Assembly (NCBI RefSeq): GCF_014641075.1
Contig: NZ_BMHP01000005.1
Coordinates: forward strand, 186,001-250,000
Source of the DNA: Paenibacillus nasutitermitis
GTDB lineage: Bacteria; Bacillota; Bacilli; Paenibacillales; Paenibacillaceae
DNA: 64,000 nt
Direction of reading: 5' to 3'
The position numbers and the translations under genes are program-made. Of this stretch, positions 1 to 7,840 are shown piece by piece. How positions within the stretch are numbered: the stretch's first letter is position 1; each line of letters begins with the position of its first letter. Below the pieces are notes generated by a model. It had not been told where the DNA came from, searched no databases, and was given only the letters and a program-made list of their open reading frames with translations.

Positions 1-1448
1 GTCATGCCTTTCATTCCAAACTTGCCTTGATGGGCATCCTCATGATGGTCCTCGATCCCTTTCCCGTCGTCCCTAATCAGAATCGTCCATTGAACGCTCG
101 TGACTTCTAATTTCACTTGGAGCTTCGTTGCTTTGGCATGCTTAATCACATTGTTGGCTGCCTCTTCAATGAAATGATAGATGGTTTCTTCAATTTCGAT
201 CCTCTCTTGCGGAATCCAGCCTATATTGTCAAAGACAAGCTCCACACCGGTACCCGTGGTAATTCGCTGAAGCATCCGCTCAATGGCATCCTGGAGATTG
301 AACCTTCTCTTCTCCCCTTTGAGCTCAACGATAAATTTGCGGATATCGCGGTGGCTTTCTTTGACCTTCTTCTCCATCTCCGACAACAAGGGCATGGCCT
401 CGTCCCGGGCGTCCGCAGGAATCAGGCTCTTTAGCTGAAATAACTGAATGGAGAGAAAAAAAAGTTCCTGCGCAATGCCGTCATGAATATTTTGGGCAAT
501 ATAGTCCCTTTCGATGGCAACGGCGCTATCCTGCTTCTCCTTTACTTGCTTGTTTATGTCGTAGTGGGCCTGGAATTTGATAAGAACCAGCTGAATATAA
601 GCATGCTGCAGGATCGACAGCTCATTTATATCCGCCCGAATCAGCAACCACCCATATTCGTTTCCATTACGATCGCGCAAGGTCCTTACATATAAGGGCG
701 TCTTTTCTCCGATGGGTGAGAGCAAATGGATATATGCCTTAGGAGCGGCTGGGGGGTTTTGTTTCAGTTCATTTCTAAAATAGGTATGCATCCAGCTTTG
801 ATCTTGTTCATGCGGACCGGGTGCGCCTACACAGAGCCAAACCTCGCGCTGCTTTAAAATTTTCTTGAGCAGCTCTTCTATGTAACGAATCGCACCTTGA
901 TGACTGATTTCCATTTGCATGCGGCTTGAGGAATAGATCATCACTAATATGCGAATATGAGCGGTCATGCTGACGGTGCTGTAATGTGCGGCAGCCGCCG
1001 CGCCATAGAAGAGGATAACGTAAACCATGTAAGTCCAGTGAGCGGCCAAATACGCATTCAACGCAATACGCTCGAGTAATGAAAAAAGAAGAGGAATAAA
1101 TAGAAGAAACATGAATGTGCTCACATAGTAGGTCTTCCATCTTGTAACCTTCTTCAGCATAATCAGGCTGGATAAACTATAAAAGATAAACGGTCCGGCT
1201 ATCCCCCCGGCAGACCAAAGAAGATAGATTTGGAAGAGCATGTCTATCCCCATAGTGATACGTGCGGCCCGCTCCAGTGATTTGTTCAGAAATACGAAGC
1301 TGTAGAGGGCTTGAAGGCTGACCGCTGCCAGCACGAGTCCAGCAGACCCGTTCCCGTTTTCCCCGGAATAGAGGAGAATGCCGATTATTAATAAGATCCA
1401 ACGGCACCCGATAGATACATATAAACTCGTATGTCTATGCAATAACAT
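1..1448 (-). CDS. NarL-type sensor histidine kinase (C-terminus beyond left edge)
   Basis: The ORF is open at the left edge; about 482 residues are visible. The start is ATG at 1448, with AGGAG about 9 bases upstream. The N-terminal ~150 residues are strongly hydrophobic and look like several membrane segments. A middle sensory region follows. The H-box reads AQNIHDGIAQELFFLSIQL, with the phospho-accepting His at residue 322; this is the HisKA_3 form paired with LuxR-type regulators. An HATPase_c domain then shows EEAANNVIKHAKA (N box) and IRDDGKG (G1 box). The gene is head to head with the response regulator at 1583, so the two almost certainly form one two-component system. The membrane segments suggest a membrane-derived signal; the ligand is unknown. 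Function by family is secure, the regulon is inference. Confidence 0.93.
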   Translation of the reverse strand, partial: MLLHRHTSLYVSIGCRWILLIIGILLYSGENGNGSAGLVLAAVSLQALYSFVFLNKSLERAARITMGIDMLFQIYLLWSAGGIAGPFIFYSLSSLIMLKKVTRWKTYYVSTFMFLLFIPLLFSLLERIALNAYLAAHWTYMVYVILFYGAAAAAHYSTVSMTAHIRILVMIYSSSRMQMEISHQGAIRYIEELLKKILKQREVWLCVGAPGPHEQDQSWMHTYFRNELKQNPPAAPKAYIHLLSPIGEKTPLYVRTLRDRNGNEYGWLLIRADINELSILQHAYIQLVLIKFQAHYDINKQVKEKQDSAVAIERDYIAQNIHDGIAQELFFLSIQLFQLKSLIPADARDEAMPLLSEMEKKVKESHRDIRKFIVELKGEKRRFNLQDAIERMLQRITTGTGVELVFDNIGWIPQERIEIEETIYHFIEEAANNVIKHAKATKLQVKLEVTSVQWTILIRDDGKGIEDHHEDAHQGKFGMKGM

Positions 1449-1582
1449 TTATATGCTCCTAGATCTTATAATTTGGCGGTAGTCAAATAGTCTCATTTCG
1501 TATACAATGGAAATTAGTGTAAAGATAGGTCTAATTAACTAAAAACAGTATAGCATAGTTTTTTACATATGGAGGTTCAATC

Positions 1583-2224
1583 ATGGTAAAAATGATTATT
1601 CTCGATGATCATCCGCTCGTTCGGCAAGGCATTCGCATGATCGTATCCTCGGAAAATAAAATAAACATCGTCGGAGAAGCATCCAATGCTAAGGAAGCCT
1701 TGAAGCTTATCGTGCAAACGCTGCCGGATCTGGTACTGGTCGATTTGAATTTGGGGGAAGACAAGGGATTGGATTTTATTCAAGATGCCAGAAGGCTTGG
1801 ACATGATTGCAAATATCTGATCTTGACCTCTTCCGCAACCAAGAGCGAGCTTCAACTGGCACAATCGATGGGAGTGGAAGGCATTTGTCTTAAAGAGGCG
1901 CTGCCAGAGGATTTATTATACGCAGTTGATGTTGTAGCACGCGGGCGCAAATATTATGACCCGGTCTTTATGGATTCCCTTATGTATACTGCGCCTACAA
2001 CCCAGGAGCTCGCATTTGCCGAATTGACCCCCAAAGAGCTTGAAGTTCTGATCGCACTGGGCAAAGGCCGTTCTAATAAAGAAATTGCAAGCAATCTCTT
2101 TATTACGGAATTTACGGTCAAAAAACACGTCAGCCAAATATTATCCAAACTGGGTTTGGCAGATCGTACACAAGCTGCCTTATATGCCCTTTCGAAAGGG
2201 CTTGTGCAATTTGAACTCTGCTAG
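1583..2224 (+). CDS. NarL/LuxR-family response regulator
   Basis: The protein is 213 residues with a receiver domain (about 1-120) and a LuxR helix-turn-helix (about 145-205; LTPKELEVLIALGKGRSNKE). The acidic pair D8/D9 and phospho-acceptor D54 (LVLVDLNLG) are present, and the dimerisation helix TVKKHVSQILSKLG is intact. The ATG is preceded by GGAGG with good spacing. It is divergent from the HisKA_3 kinase at 1448, its likely partner. It converges on the signal peptidase gene ending at 2271, so the two-component pair sits directly beside the secreted-protein cluster at 2271-4841. Control of that cluster by this regulator is plausible but only inferred from position. Confidence 0.95.
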   Translation: MVKMIILDDHPLVRQGIRMIVSSENKINIVGEASNAKEALKLIVQTLPDLVLVDLNLGEDKGLDFIQDARRLGHDCKYLILTSSATKSELQLAQSMGVEGICLKEALPEDLLYAVDVVARGRKYYDPVFMDSLMYTAPTTQELAFAELTPKELEVLIALGKGRSNKEIASNLFITEFTVKKHVSQILSKLGLADRTQAALYALSKGLVQFELC

Positions 2225-2270
2225 GAACAGAGCCTGTGAGTCCTGGCGAAACCCCGGGATGCCCGTCGGA

Positions 2271-2861
2271 CTACAGCTTTAACGGCTTGGAAATGCGATG
2301 CATCGGCCAAAGTGACAAAGCGGCATAGCCTCTAATATCGCCGATATGGACAGGTCCCAGCTGAGGGTCTCTGCTGTCCAGGCTTTCACCCAAATTGCGG
2401 TTGTCACCTGCAACAAACAGTTCATCGATCCCCATGGTCATCTCTTCCATGTCTTCCGACTGTCCATACGTGTACAGCTCGACCAGCGGCGCTCCATTCA
2501 CATAGGTAACGCCGTCAACAATCGCGACTTTATCGCCCTCAACGGCAATAACCCTTTTCACGATGCTATAGCCCAATCGGTCCTCTTTGATTACCACGAC
2601 ATCCCCGTATTTAGGGACGCCAAGGAACAATGAAAACTTATTGATCAGCAAAATATTACCGCTCTGCAGCGTGGGGTTCATGGAATTACCGGAAACTTTC
2701 ACGATGCCGGTCAGATTATTAATGATAATAAATGCGGCTCCCACAATCAGGAAGAACCGTATCCAGCCCCATACGCCCTTCTTCTTCCGAGTCAAGGATG
2801 CTCTTTGGCTCTTGACTTCAATTTCTTCCGTCATTCTTCGTGTCACCGCCTGACGATTCAT
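2271..2861 (-). CDS. Type I signal peptidase (Ser/Lys), linked to secreted helical proteins
   Basis: This 196-residue membrane protease removes signal peptides from exported proteins. A basic N-terminus and one membrane span (about 33-50) precede box B (SGNSMNPTL, catalytic Ser60), box D (IVKRVIA, general base Lys102) and box E (GDNRNLGESLDSR). This is the prokaryotic Ser/Lys class of SipS, not the Ser/His SipW class. Length fits Bacillus-type single-span peptidases. The ATG at 2861 lies inside the end of the preceding secreted-protein gene (44-base overlap), implying translational coupling; M10 at 2834 is an alternative start. Placement beside three similar secreted proteins suggests a dedicated processing role, which is inference. 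Confidence 0.93.
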   Translation of the reverse strand: MNRQAVTRRMTEEIEVKSQRASLTRKKKGVWGWIRFFLIVGAAFIIINNLTGIVKVSGNSMNPTLQSGNILLINKFSLFLGVPKYGDVVVIKEDRLGYSIVKRVIAVEGDKVAIVDGVTYVNGAPLVELYTYGQSEDMEEMTMGIDELFVAGDNRNLGESLDSRDPQLGPVHIGDIRGYAALSLWPMHRISKPLKL

Positions 2862-3369
2862 TTCCGTACACAGCGTCCGTGACGGTTGGCGTTTCTAAAG
2901 GAATGAATGTCAACTGGGGCTGCACATAGCTTCCTGCGAGTGCATTCATCGCTTCCTGGGCGCTGTCCGTAATTATCTGGAGCTTGTCCAACATTTGCTG
3001 GCGGTCCTGCTCATTATCGATATCCATGTTTGCTATCAGAGCTGCTGCATATTGCTTAATGGCCTCCGTATGCAGCCTTTTCTGTTCTTCCGTATACGCA
3101 TCCAATTCCGTAGCGGACGCCTGAAGTCGAAGCTGCAATTCTTCCTTTAACAGGATCTTCTGCTTATCGGTCTCAGACTGTATGGATTGTCCCAGGCTCT
3201 CCATGACGATTTCCGTCTTCTTGTTGAACCAGGACTGGAGCAAACCTGCAAGGTCTATGTCTGCATAAGCAATACCCGTTGTCGCCGTGAAGGCGATGGT
3301 TAAAGAAACAATTCCAGCTGCGATTTTTTTCTTGGGCCACGCCATCTTACGTTCTTCCTTCTTCCTCAT
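2818..3369 (-). CDS. Secreted helical protein C with AG-x-x-LQ-x-W motif
   Basis: No named family is recognised. From ATG 3369 (183 residues) there is a basic start and a hydrophobic stretch ending GIAYA, a good signal peptidase I site. The mature protein begins DIDLAGLLQSWFNKK, matching the post-cleavage motif of proteins A (4353) and B (3532). The body is charged, cysteine-free and predicted helical (Q/E/K/A rich, about residues 50-140), with a Pro/Thr/Gly-rich tail. An upstream in-frame TTG at 3402 lacks a good RBS; AAGGAG lies about 11 bases before ATG 3369, and ATG 3345 is a third option. The 3' end overlaps the signal peptidase start. Export is well supported; the function is unknown. 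Confidence 0.8.
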   Translation of the reverse strand: MRKKEERKMAWPKKKIAAGIVSLTIAFTATTGIAYADIDLAGLLQSWFNKKTEIVMESLGQSIQSETDKQKILLKEELQLRLQASATELDAYTEEQKRLHTEAIKQYAAALIANMDIDNEQDRQQMLDKLQIITDSAQEAMNALAGSYVQPQLTFIPLETPTVTDAVYGNESSGGDTKNDGRN

Positions 3370-3421
3370 TCCATCTGCAGCTCCTTCCCAATCTGGTGGC
3401 AAAGTTAGTTTCTTCCCTTAG

Positions 3422-3467
3422 ACCTTATAGAGATGTATAAGAGTGACACCTATGAATTCTATAAGGT
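3422..3467 (-). promoter_or_regulatory. 10-bp perfect inverted repeat upstream of secreted protein C
   Basis: ACCTTATAGA at 3422-3431 is repeated inverted (TCTATAAGGT) at 3458-3467, with a 26-base gap. It lies between the terminator of protein B and the start of protein C, where C's promoter should be. It could be a binding site for a dimeric regulator, such as the adjacent LuxR-type one, or part of an AT-rich transcript end. The role is inferred. Confidence 0.35.
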
Positions 3468-3469
3468 TT

Positions 3470-3513
3470 AAAAAAATAACCGGGAAGCCCTGTTACAGGG
3501 CTTCCTTCGGTTT
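3470..3513 (-). terminator. Rho-independent terminator after secreted protein B
   Basis: The minus-strand stem GGAAGCCCTG (3505-3496) pairs with CAGGGCTTCC (3492-3483) around a three-base loop. A four-base outer ACCG/CGGT extension follows, then a U-rich run read from about 3478 to 3472. It lies about 20 bases past the stop of the 3532 gene and separates the A-B pair from the C-peptidase pair. Confidence 0.85.
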
Positions 3514-3531
3514 TACTCGCCATGTTGGAGA

Positions 3532-4305
3532 CTAGTTGATCCCTTGAACGATGGCATCCAATTCATTCAAGCTGTTAGCAAGCACCACTGCGCCTTTAGC
3601 TGCGATTTCAGCTTTTGCTGCTGCAACGCCGTTATCCGTCAGAACCTTCAGCTCAGCTTCCAGTGCAGCGATTTTGTTATCCAGGTTTGATTTGATTTCG
3701 TTCGTTGCTTCTGTTTGCTCTGCTGCAAGCAGCGCGCTCAGCTCTGATTTTGCCGCACTGATTTTATCATTCAATGCCTGAACAGCCGCCGTTTGAGTCG
3801 GAGCTACTTCTGTATCAAGTCGATTAAGGTACGTTTCTTTGTGGTTTTTAATCGCATTTGTCAGATCCTTCTTATTTTGCACACCGATTCCGGCAATTGC
3901 CGTATTTGTATCCGAATTCGTTGCAGATACGACTGCATCATACTCAGCCGGCATATTGCTTGCGATAGCAGCTTGTGCCGTGTTGATTTGGCCGGTATAC
4001 TCATTTACCTGGTTATTGATCGATTGGTTTATGCTTGCCACTTGCGCTCTTCCGGCATCTCTGATATCTCTTTGAGCCTGGCCTTTCAACTCGCCAACAG
4101 CAGTTGCATGAGCTGTTGTTTGAGCTGTGTAGTAGCTTGCAAAGTCTCCAGCAATAACGTTCTTCACGGCAGCCGAAGCTGTGTTATACCAGCCTTGCAA
4201 TTGTGTGCCTGCATTGGTTGCTGCGAATACAGATCCCATGGAAGCTACCATTCCAACAACGACTACCCCGGCTGCTACTTTGTTTTTCATCTTCATTCTT
4301 GTCAA
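3532..4305 (-). CDS. Secreted Ala-rich helical protein B with AG-x-x-LQ-x-W motif
   Basis: No named family is recognised. The protein is 257 residues with a signal peptide ending GSVFA and a mature start ATNAGTQLQGWYNTA, which carries the motif shared with proteins A and C. The rest is Ala/Asn/Gln/Thr-rich, cysteine-free and strongly predicted helical, with long heptad-like stretches (about residues 165-235, e.g. ISAAKSELSALLAAEQ). The biased composition and the strong terminator behind the gene suggest an abundant structural or filament-like surface protein; that is inference. It follows protein A by 47 bases, so the two probably form one transcript. The start at 4305 has an AAGGAG-like site upstream. 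Confidence 0.85.
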   Translation of the reverse strand: MTRMKMKNKVAAGVVVVGMVASMGSVFAATNAGTQLQGWYNTASAAVKNVIAGDFASYYTAQTTAHATAVGELKGQAQRDIRDAGRAQVASINQSINNQVNEYTGQINTAQAAIASNMPAEYDAVVSATNSDTNTAIAGIGVQNKKDLTNAIKNHKETYLNRLDTEVAPTQTAAVQALNDKISAAKSELSALLAAEQTEATNEIKSNLDNKIAALEAELKVLTDNGVAAAKAEIAAKGAVVLANSLNELDAIVQGIN

Positions 4306-4352
4306 TCTCCTTTTTTTGAGTTTATTGGTTTAATCATTTAGACTCTTTGATT

Positions 4353-4841
4353 CTAATTGCTGTCTGCACGGCCTTCGCCGCCATCTAACTGCTGTGTTAA
4401 TTGTTCGATGGTGTCCTCAGCAAATTTCTCGAGCTCATCACTGCTCTTGCTAGTCGCCGTACTTATGTAAGGATCAAGCTTCTGATTCTTGATGGCTTCG
4501 GATAGTTCATTCATCTTTTGCTCCATTTGAACCCTGTAAGCTTCGCTGGCGGATTGAATGCCCGTTATAACCTCTTTACTGCCGGCATCCAGCGTCTTTG
4601 CCAGGTTCTCATCGGCGTGTTCTGCCAAGCCGCTTGATGAATGCTTCACCCTCTGCGTGGCTTTCTCCAGTCCTTGCACAACGGTCGAGTGAACCATTCG
4701 ATCGTTAAGCTGATGCGATCTGGCCTTGTACCAATCTTGTAAAATCAAACCTGCGTTCGACTGTGCATACACGCTGCCAATCGCAAGAAAAGCGCTGATT
4801 CCCACTGAAGCGACAATCAATGTATAGGATTTTCGTTTCAC
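4353..4841 (-). CDS. Secreted helical protein A with AG-x-x-LQ-x-W motif
   Basis: No named family is recognised. The protein is 162 residues, with signal peptide MKRKSY...AIGSVYA and a mature start QSNAGLILQDWYKAR. The post-cleavage motif aligns with proteins B and C. The remainder is charged, cysteine-free and helical (Glu/Lys/Gln/Ser-rich), ending in a Gly/Asp-rich tail. It is the first gene of the cluster; the ATG at 4841 follows GGGAGG with good spacing. The paralogous N-termini with diverged bodies suggest the motif is the functional shared part, for example for assembly or for recognition after cleavage. That role is inferred. Confidence 0.82.
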   Translation of the reverse strand: MKRKSYTLIVASVGISAFLAIGSVYAQSNAGLILQDWYKARSHQLNDRMVHSTVVQGLEKATQRVKHSSSGLAEHADENLAKTLDAGSKEVITGIQSASEAYRVQMEQKMNELSEAIKNQKLDPYISTATSKSSDELEKFAEDTIEQLTQQLDGGEGRADSN

Positions 4842-5276
4842 ATGAGGTGGCCTCCCTTTTGATCATCAACCTGTCCGCTGAAGCAAGTATAACGTGGATG
4901 AGCAATCGATACGTCAGCCATGAGTGTGATTGTTTCGGCTCCCTTAGAGGGGCACTATGGTATACTTTCGTACCAGAAGAGAGATGCTGATTCCTGATGG
5001 AATTTATCCTGACCTTTCCTATCGTTGCTTTTCATTTACTTGAATCAATTTCATTAATTAGAAAATAACGCTTTATTTACACTACATGTAGTTTTGTTGG
5101 AAATATACAATCAACATATTGTGAAAGATTAAGCTGAATATGCAATTATGAAATTGATTTCACTTACTATAGAATATTTCAGCTCTTACGCGGGACAACT
5201 TATTCAGCTATACTTTTTATAGTATGCGCACAAAAAGCGTGTATGGATTGCTTATTCAAAAAGGAGGACTTTGTTC
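4842..5276. other. Intergenic region between divergent genes (435 bases)
   Basis: This AT-rich spacer lies between secreted protein A (leftward) and the aldo/keto reductase (rightward). It must hold promoters for both. TATACT-like hexamers are visible near 4885-4892 on the minus strand, but no confident -35/-10 pair can be assigned. No gene is seen. Confidence 0.5.
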
Positions 5277-6194
5277 ATGAAAACTATGAAACTTGGAACC
5301 AGCTCATTGGAGGTTCCGGTCGTTGCAGTCGGCTGCATGCGGATTGATTCGCTGAACAAAGCGGAGGCTGAACAATTTATTCAGACTGCGCTGGAACAAG
5401 GCGCCAATTTCTTCGATCATGCGGACATATACGGGGCAGGTGCCTGCGAGGAAAAATTTGCGGATGCCATTCAGATGAATGAGAGCATTCGCGAGAAGAT
5501 CATTCTGCAATCCAAATGCGGCATTCGCAAGGGTATGTTCGACTTCTCCAAAGAACATATTCTGGAGTCCGTAGACGGCATTCTCAAGCGGCTGAAAACC
5601 GACTATCTGGACATTCTCCTTCTGCACCGTCCGGATACGCTGGTAGAACCGGATGAAGTAGCGGAAGCGTTCAACACGCTTGAAAGCTCAGGCAAGGTGC
5701 GGCATTTCGGCGTTTCCAATCAGACGCCCATGCAGATCCAATTGCTGAAGAAGTCTGTCAAGCAGCCGCTTGTTACCAATCAGCTTCAATTAAGCATCAC
5801 CAACGCCACGATGATCTCCAGCGGATTTAATGTCAATATGCAAAATGATGCGGCGGTGCACCGGGACGGCAGCGTGCTGGATTATTGCCGGCTGAACGAT
5901 ATCACCATTCAGCCCTGGTCGCCGTTCCAATACGGGTTCTTTGAAGGCGTGTTCCTCGGAAATGATAAATTCCCGGAGTTGAACAAGGTTATCGATGAAA
6001 TAGCCGACAAATATGAAGTCAGTAATACGACGATTGCCATCGCATGGCTGCTGCGTCACCCCGCACATATGCAGCCGGTTACCGGCACGATGAATATCGA
6101 GCGCTTGATCGATTGCTGCAAAGCAAGCGAAGTCCAGCTTTCCCGTGAAGATTGGTATGCCATCTATCGCGGGGCAGGAAATGTGCTTCCATAA
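5277..6194 (+). CDS. Aldo/keto reductase, YdhF-like
   Basis: This 305-residue NAD(P)H-dependent oxidoreductase has the (beta/alpha)8 aldo/keto reductase fold. The catalytic tetrad is visible: D47 and Y52 (FFDHADIYG), K80 (LQSKCG) and H117 (LLLHRPD). The cofactor-binding end shows WLLRHPAHMQPVTGT, as in the YdhF subgroup. The start is ATG 5277, with AAGGAGG 9 bases upstream; an in-frame TTG at 5271 is too close to that site. The gene stands alone and ends at a strong hairpin (6225-6271). The substrate cannot be told from sequence. Confidence 0.93.
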   Translation: MKTMKLGTSSLEVPVVAVGCMRIDSLNKAEAEQFIQTALEQGANFFDHADIYGAGACEEKFADAIQMNESIREKIILQSKCGIRKGMFDFSKEHILESVDGILKRLKTDYLDILLLHRPDTLVEPDEVAEAFNTLESSGKVRHFGVSNQTPMQIQLLKKSVKQPLVTNQLQLSITNATMISSGFNVNMQNDAAVHRDGSVLDYCRLNDITIQPWSPFQYGFFEGVFLGNDKFPELNKVIDEIADKYEVSNTTIAIAWLLRHPAHMQPVTGTMNIERLIDCCKASEVQLSREDWYAIYRGAGNVLP

Positions 6195-6224
6195 CCAAAC
6201 AGGATGGGATTACAACAACAGGGC

Positions 6225-6271
6225 AAAACAAAGCAACCTCAGGTCTTCGCGGACTGGGGTTGCTTTGTTTT
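6225..6271 (+). terminator. Strong terminator after aldo/keto reductase
   Basis: A 14-bp perfect stem (AAAACAAAGCAACC at 6225-6238 with its complement at 6258-6271) ends in a T-run. It can act on both strands and lies between convergent genes. Confidence 0.85.
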
Positions 6272-6345
6272 GGAGAAGGAGAATCATCAATGGGACTATG
6301 CCCGCGTGACGCCATTAAAGCACCGGGCTGAGCGCTAACGGTCCC

Positions 6346-6738
6346 TTACTCCACCCCGACAGAGCCTTTGTTTTCATCGCTTTCCAGCACCTGCTTGACA
6401 AGTTTTTTCGGCGCGGCCAGCAGATACGCCTCCTTGATCAGCACAGACAGCCCGCTCCAGTCCGGAGCTGCCGCTTTATCAAGTGAAACCCAGCCGTGTT
6501 GGCCGATGTAAGGCGTTTTGATGTAGCCTCCTTTTTCCAGAAGCAGGAACTGCTCCTCCTTGCTGGATTTGAGCGAAAGACTCGGGAAGCCATCGTTCTC
6601 CCCCATCATAATGAACGTCTTCCCCCTTACCTTCATGACGTTGTGGCCAAAACCGTCGATTACCTCTTCCACATCCGGCAAGGGACTGCAAATAGCCCTT
6701 ACCCGCTCCAGCATGTCCATTCCCTGCTTCGATTTCAT
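6346..6738 (-). CDS. MmcQ/YjbR-family DNA-binding-like protein
   Basis: The protein is about 130 residues of the YjbR/MmcQ family (DUF419, CyaY-like fold). Typical features are the N-terminal helix with LPDVEEVIDGFGHNVMKVRGKTF, the strand segment MMGENDGFPSLSLK, and the C-terminal HGWVSLD...LIKEAYLLAAPKKL. Members are small cytoplasmic proteins of uncertain function, some with DNA-binding annotation. ATG 6738 has AAAGGTGG 7 bases upstream and is preferred over an in-frame GTG at 6750. Confidence 0.88.
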   Translation of the reverse strand: MKSKQGMDMLERVRAICSPLPDVEEVIDGFGHNVMKVRGKTFIMMGENDGFPSLSLKSSKEEQFLLLEKGGYIKTPYIGQHGWVSLDKAAAPDWSGLSVLIKEAYLLAAPKKLVKQVLESDENKGSVGVE

Positions 6739-6835
6739 GTTAGAATCCACCTTTCCCGTTCTTTTTCTTTGTTACGTATTGAGAATAGCATTGACAATCG
6801 CTTCCGTTCCGGCAGCCATATCTTCGCCTGCAAGG

Positions 6836-7501
6836 CTATCTTCTACGATAAAGATCCATGCTTTTATACCCCTCAGCCAGAACCGCCTTCATTTCTGCCC
6901 GCCGTTTGGCTCTTGTTTCCTCTTGCACGGCACTATACACATATCGCGCCCAATCCTTGCGGTACCCCGGAGTGAGCGATTGGTAAAAGGCAAGCACTTC
7001 AGCGTTGTCCTGCAAGTCTTTCTCCACATCTGGGATCATGAGCAGATAATCGTCGACGCTTTGACTGGGTTTGGATGATGGGCGATTTTTAGTTTGTGCA
7101 TCGGCTTTAAGGCCGACAACCGTGAAAACCTCGTTTAACCCAACCATGCGGGAAAATTTGATGCTGCTTGCCCCAATATAACCATCTTCGTCAGCCCCTA
7201 ATCCACCCAGCAGCTCGTCCCTATGAATGAAGGTCGGATAAACTTTATTTCCTTTTTTGGGATATGCTGCGTAGAAATAACCACCTTCGTTCAAATGCTC
7301 GTTCCCGATTACCCGTTTAACGAGTGCCTGCAAGGACTTCAAATCCAGCACAAAAGCGAATATGAGATCATAACCGCCGTCTTGAAGCTCCGTATCATAT
7401 TGTTCCAGGCCCGCTAATAAATCCTCACCCTCGGGTTGAAACAATACAACCGCTTTTTTATATTTGTGCAGGTTCAACTTCTCTACGATCGTTTTTGCCA
7501 T
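6836..7501 (-). CDS. YdeI/OmpD-associated-like protein
   Basis: The protein is 221 residues. The C-terminal third (AFYQSLTPGYRKDWARYVYSA followed by ETRAKRRAEM) is the bacteriocin-protection YdeI/OmpD-associated module. The N-terminal ~140 residues (EKLNLHKYKKAVVLFQPEG onward) form a domain often joined to it in Firmicutes. Biochemical function is unknown for this combination. ATG 7501 is preceded by GGAGG. It lies about 100 bases upstream of the YjbR gene on the same strand, and the two could be co-transcribed. Confidence 0.82.
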   Translation of the reverse strand: MAKTIVEKLNLHKYKKAVVLFQPEGEDLLAGLEQYDTELQDGGYDLIFAFVLDLKSLQALVKRVIGNEHLNEGGYFYAAYPKKGNKVYPTFIHRDELLGGLGADEDGYIGASSIKFSRMVGLNEVFTVVGLKADAQTKNRPSSKPSQSVDDYLLMIPDVEKDLQDNAEVLAFYQSLTPGYRKDWARYVYSAVQEETRAKRRAEMKAVLAEGYKSMDLYRRR

Positions 7502-7774
7502 GATGGAACCTCCTGCCGTTACGCCATTTGTAAATGCACCAATAAGTATGTCTCAAGAAAAGTATAAACATTGAAGTATGCCTCAGGTCAAGGGCTTGTT
7601 TGCTACAGCCAAACTTGCTTTGTACGAGTTTTGCCAGTTGAATGAATAGATTGCGGAGGGGAACAATAAGGTGACTAAGTCTTTTTATCTCTAAAGATAC
7701 GTATTACGGCACTGCAGGATCCGGACATGCCATCCGTTACAGATTGACGATCCTTCCCGGGAACAAACCGACAA
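7502..7774. other. Intergenic region, no gene seen
   Basis: This spacer lies between the YdeI-like gene and the terminator of mqo. A GGAGG-preceded GTG near 7672 opens only a handful of codons. No conserved motif or convincing promoter was recognised. Confidence 0.5.
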
Positions 7775-7822
7775 AAGAATAACGGCCTTCAAGTCCCGTG
7801 GAATTCAGGACGAAGGCCGTTA
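7775..7822 (-). terminator. Terminator after mqo
   Basis: An 11-bp perfect stem, TAACGGCCTTC at 7780-7790 with its complement at 7812-7822, is followed on the minus strand by TTCTTTTGT. It lies 19 bases past the mqo stop codon. Confidence 0.8.
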
Positions 7823-7840
7823 CAGTTGGAAGAGTGAAGT

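Noticed and set aside
2337..2853. Plus-strand frames antisense to the signal peptidase
   Set aside because: The minus strand carries all signal peptidase catalytic boxes; the plus frames are shadows.
2271..4841. TasA/SipW biofilm operon
   Set aside because: The peptidase has the Ser/Lys SipS-type dyad, and the secreted proteins are helical without camelysin/TasA features.
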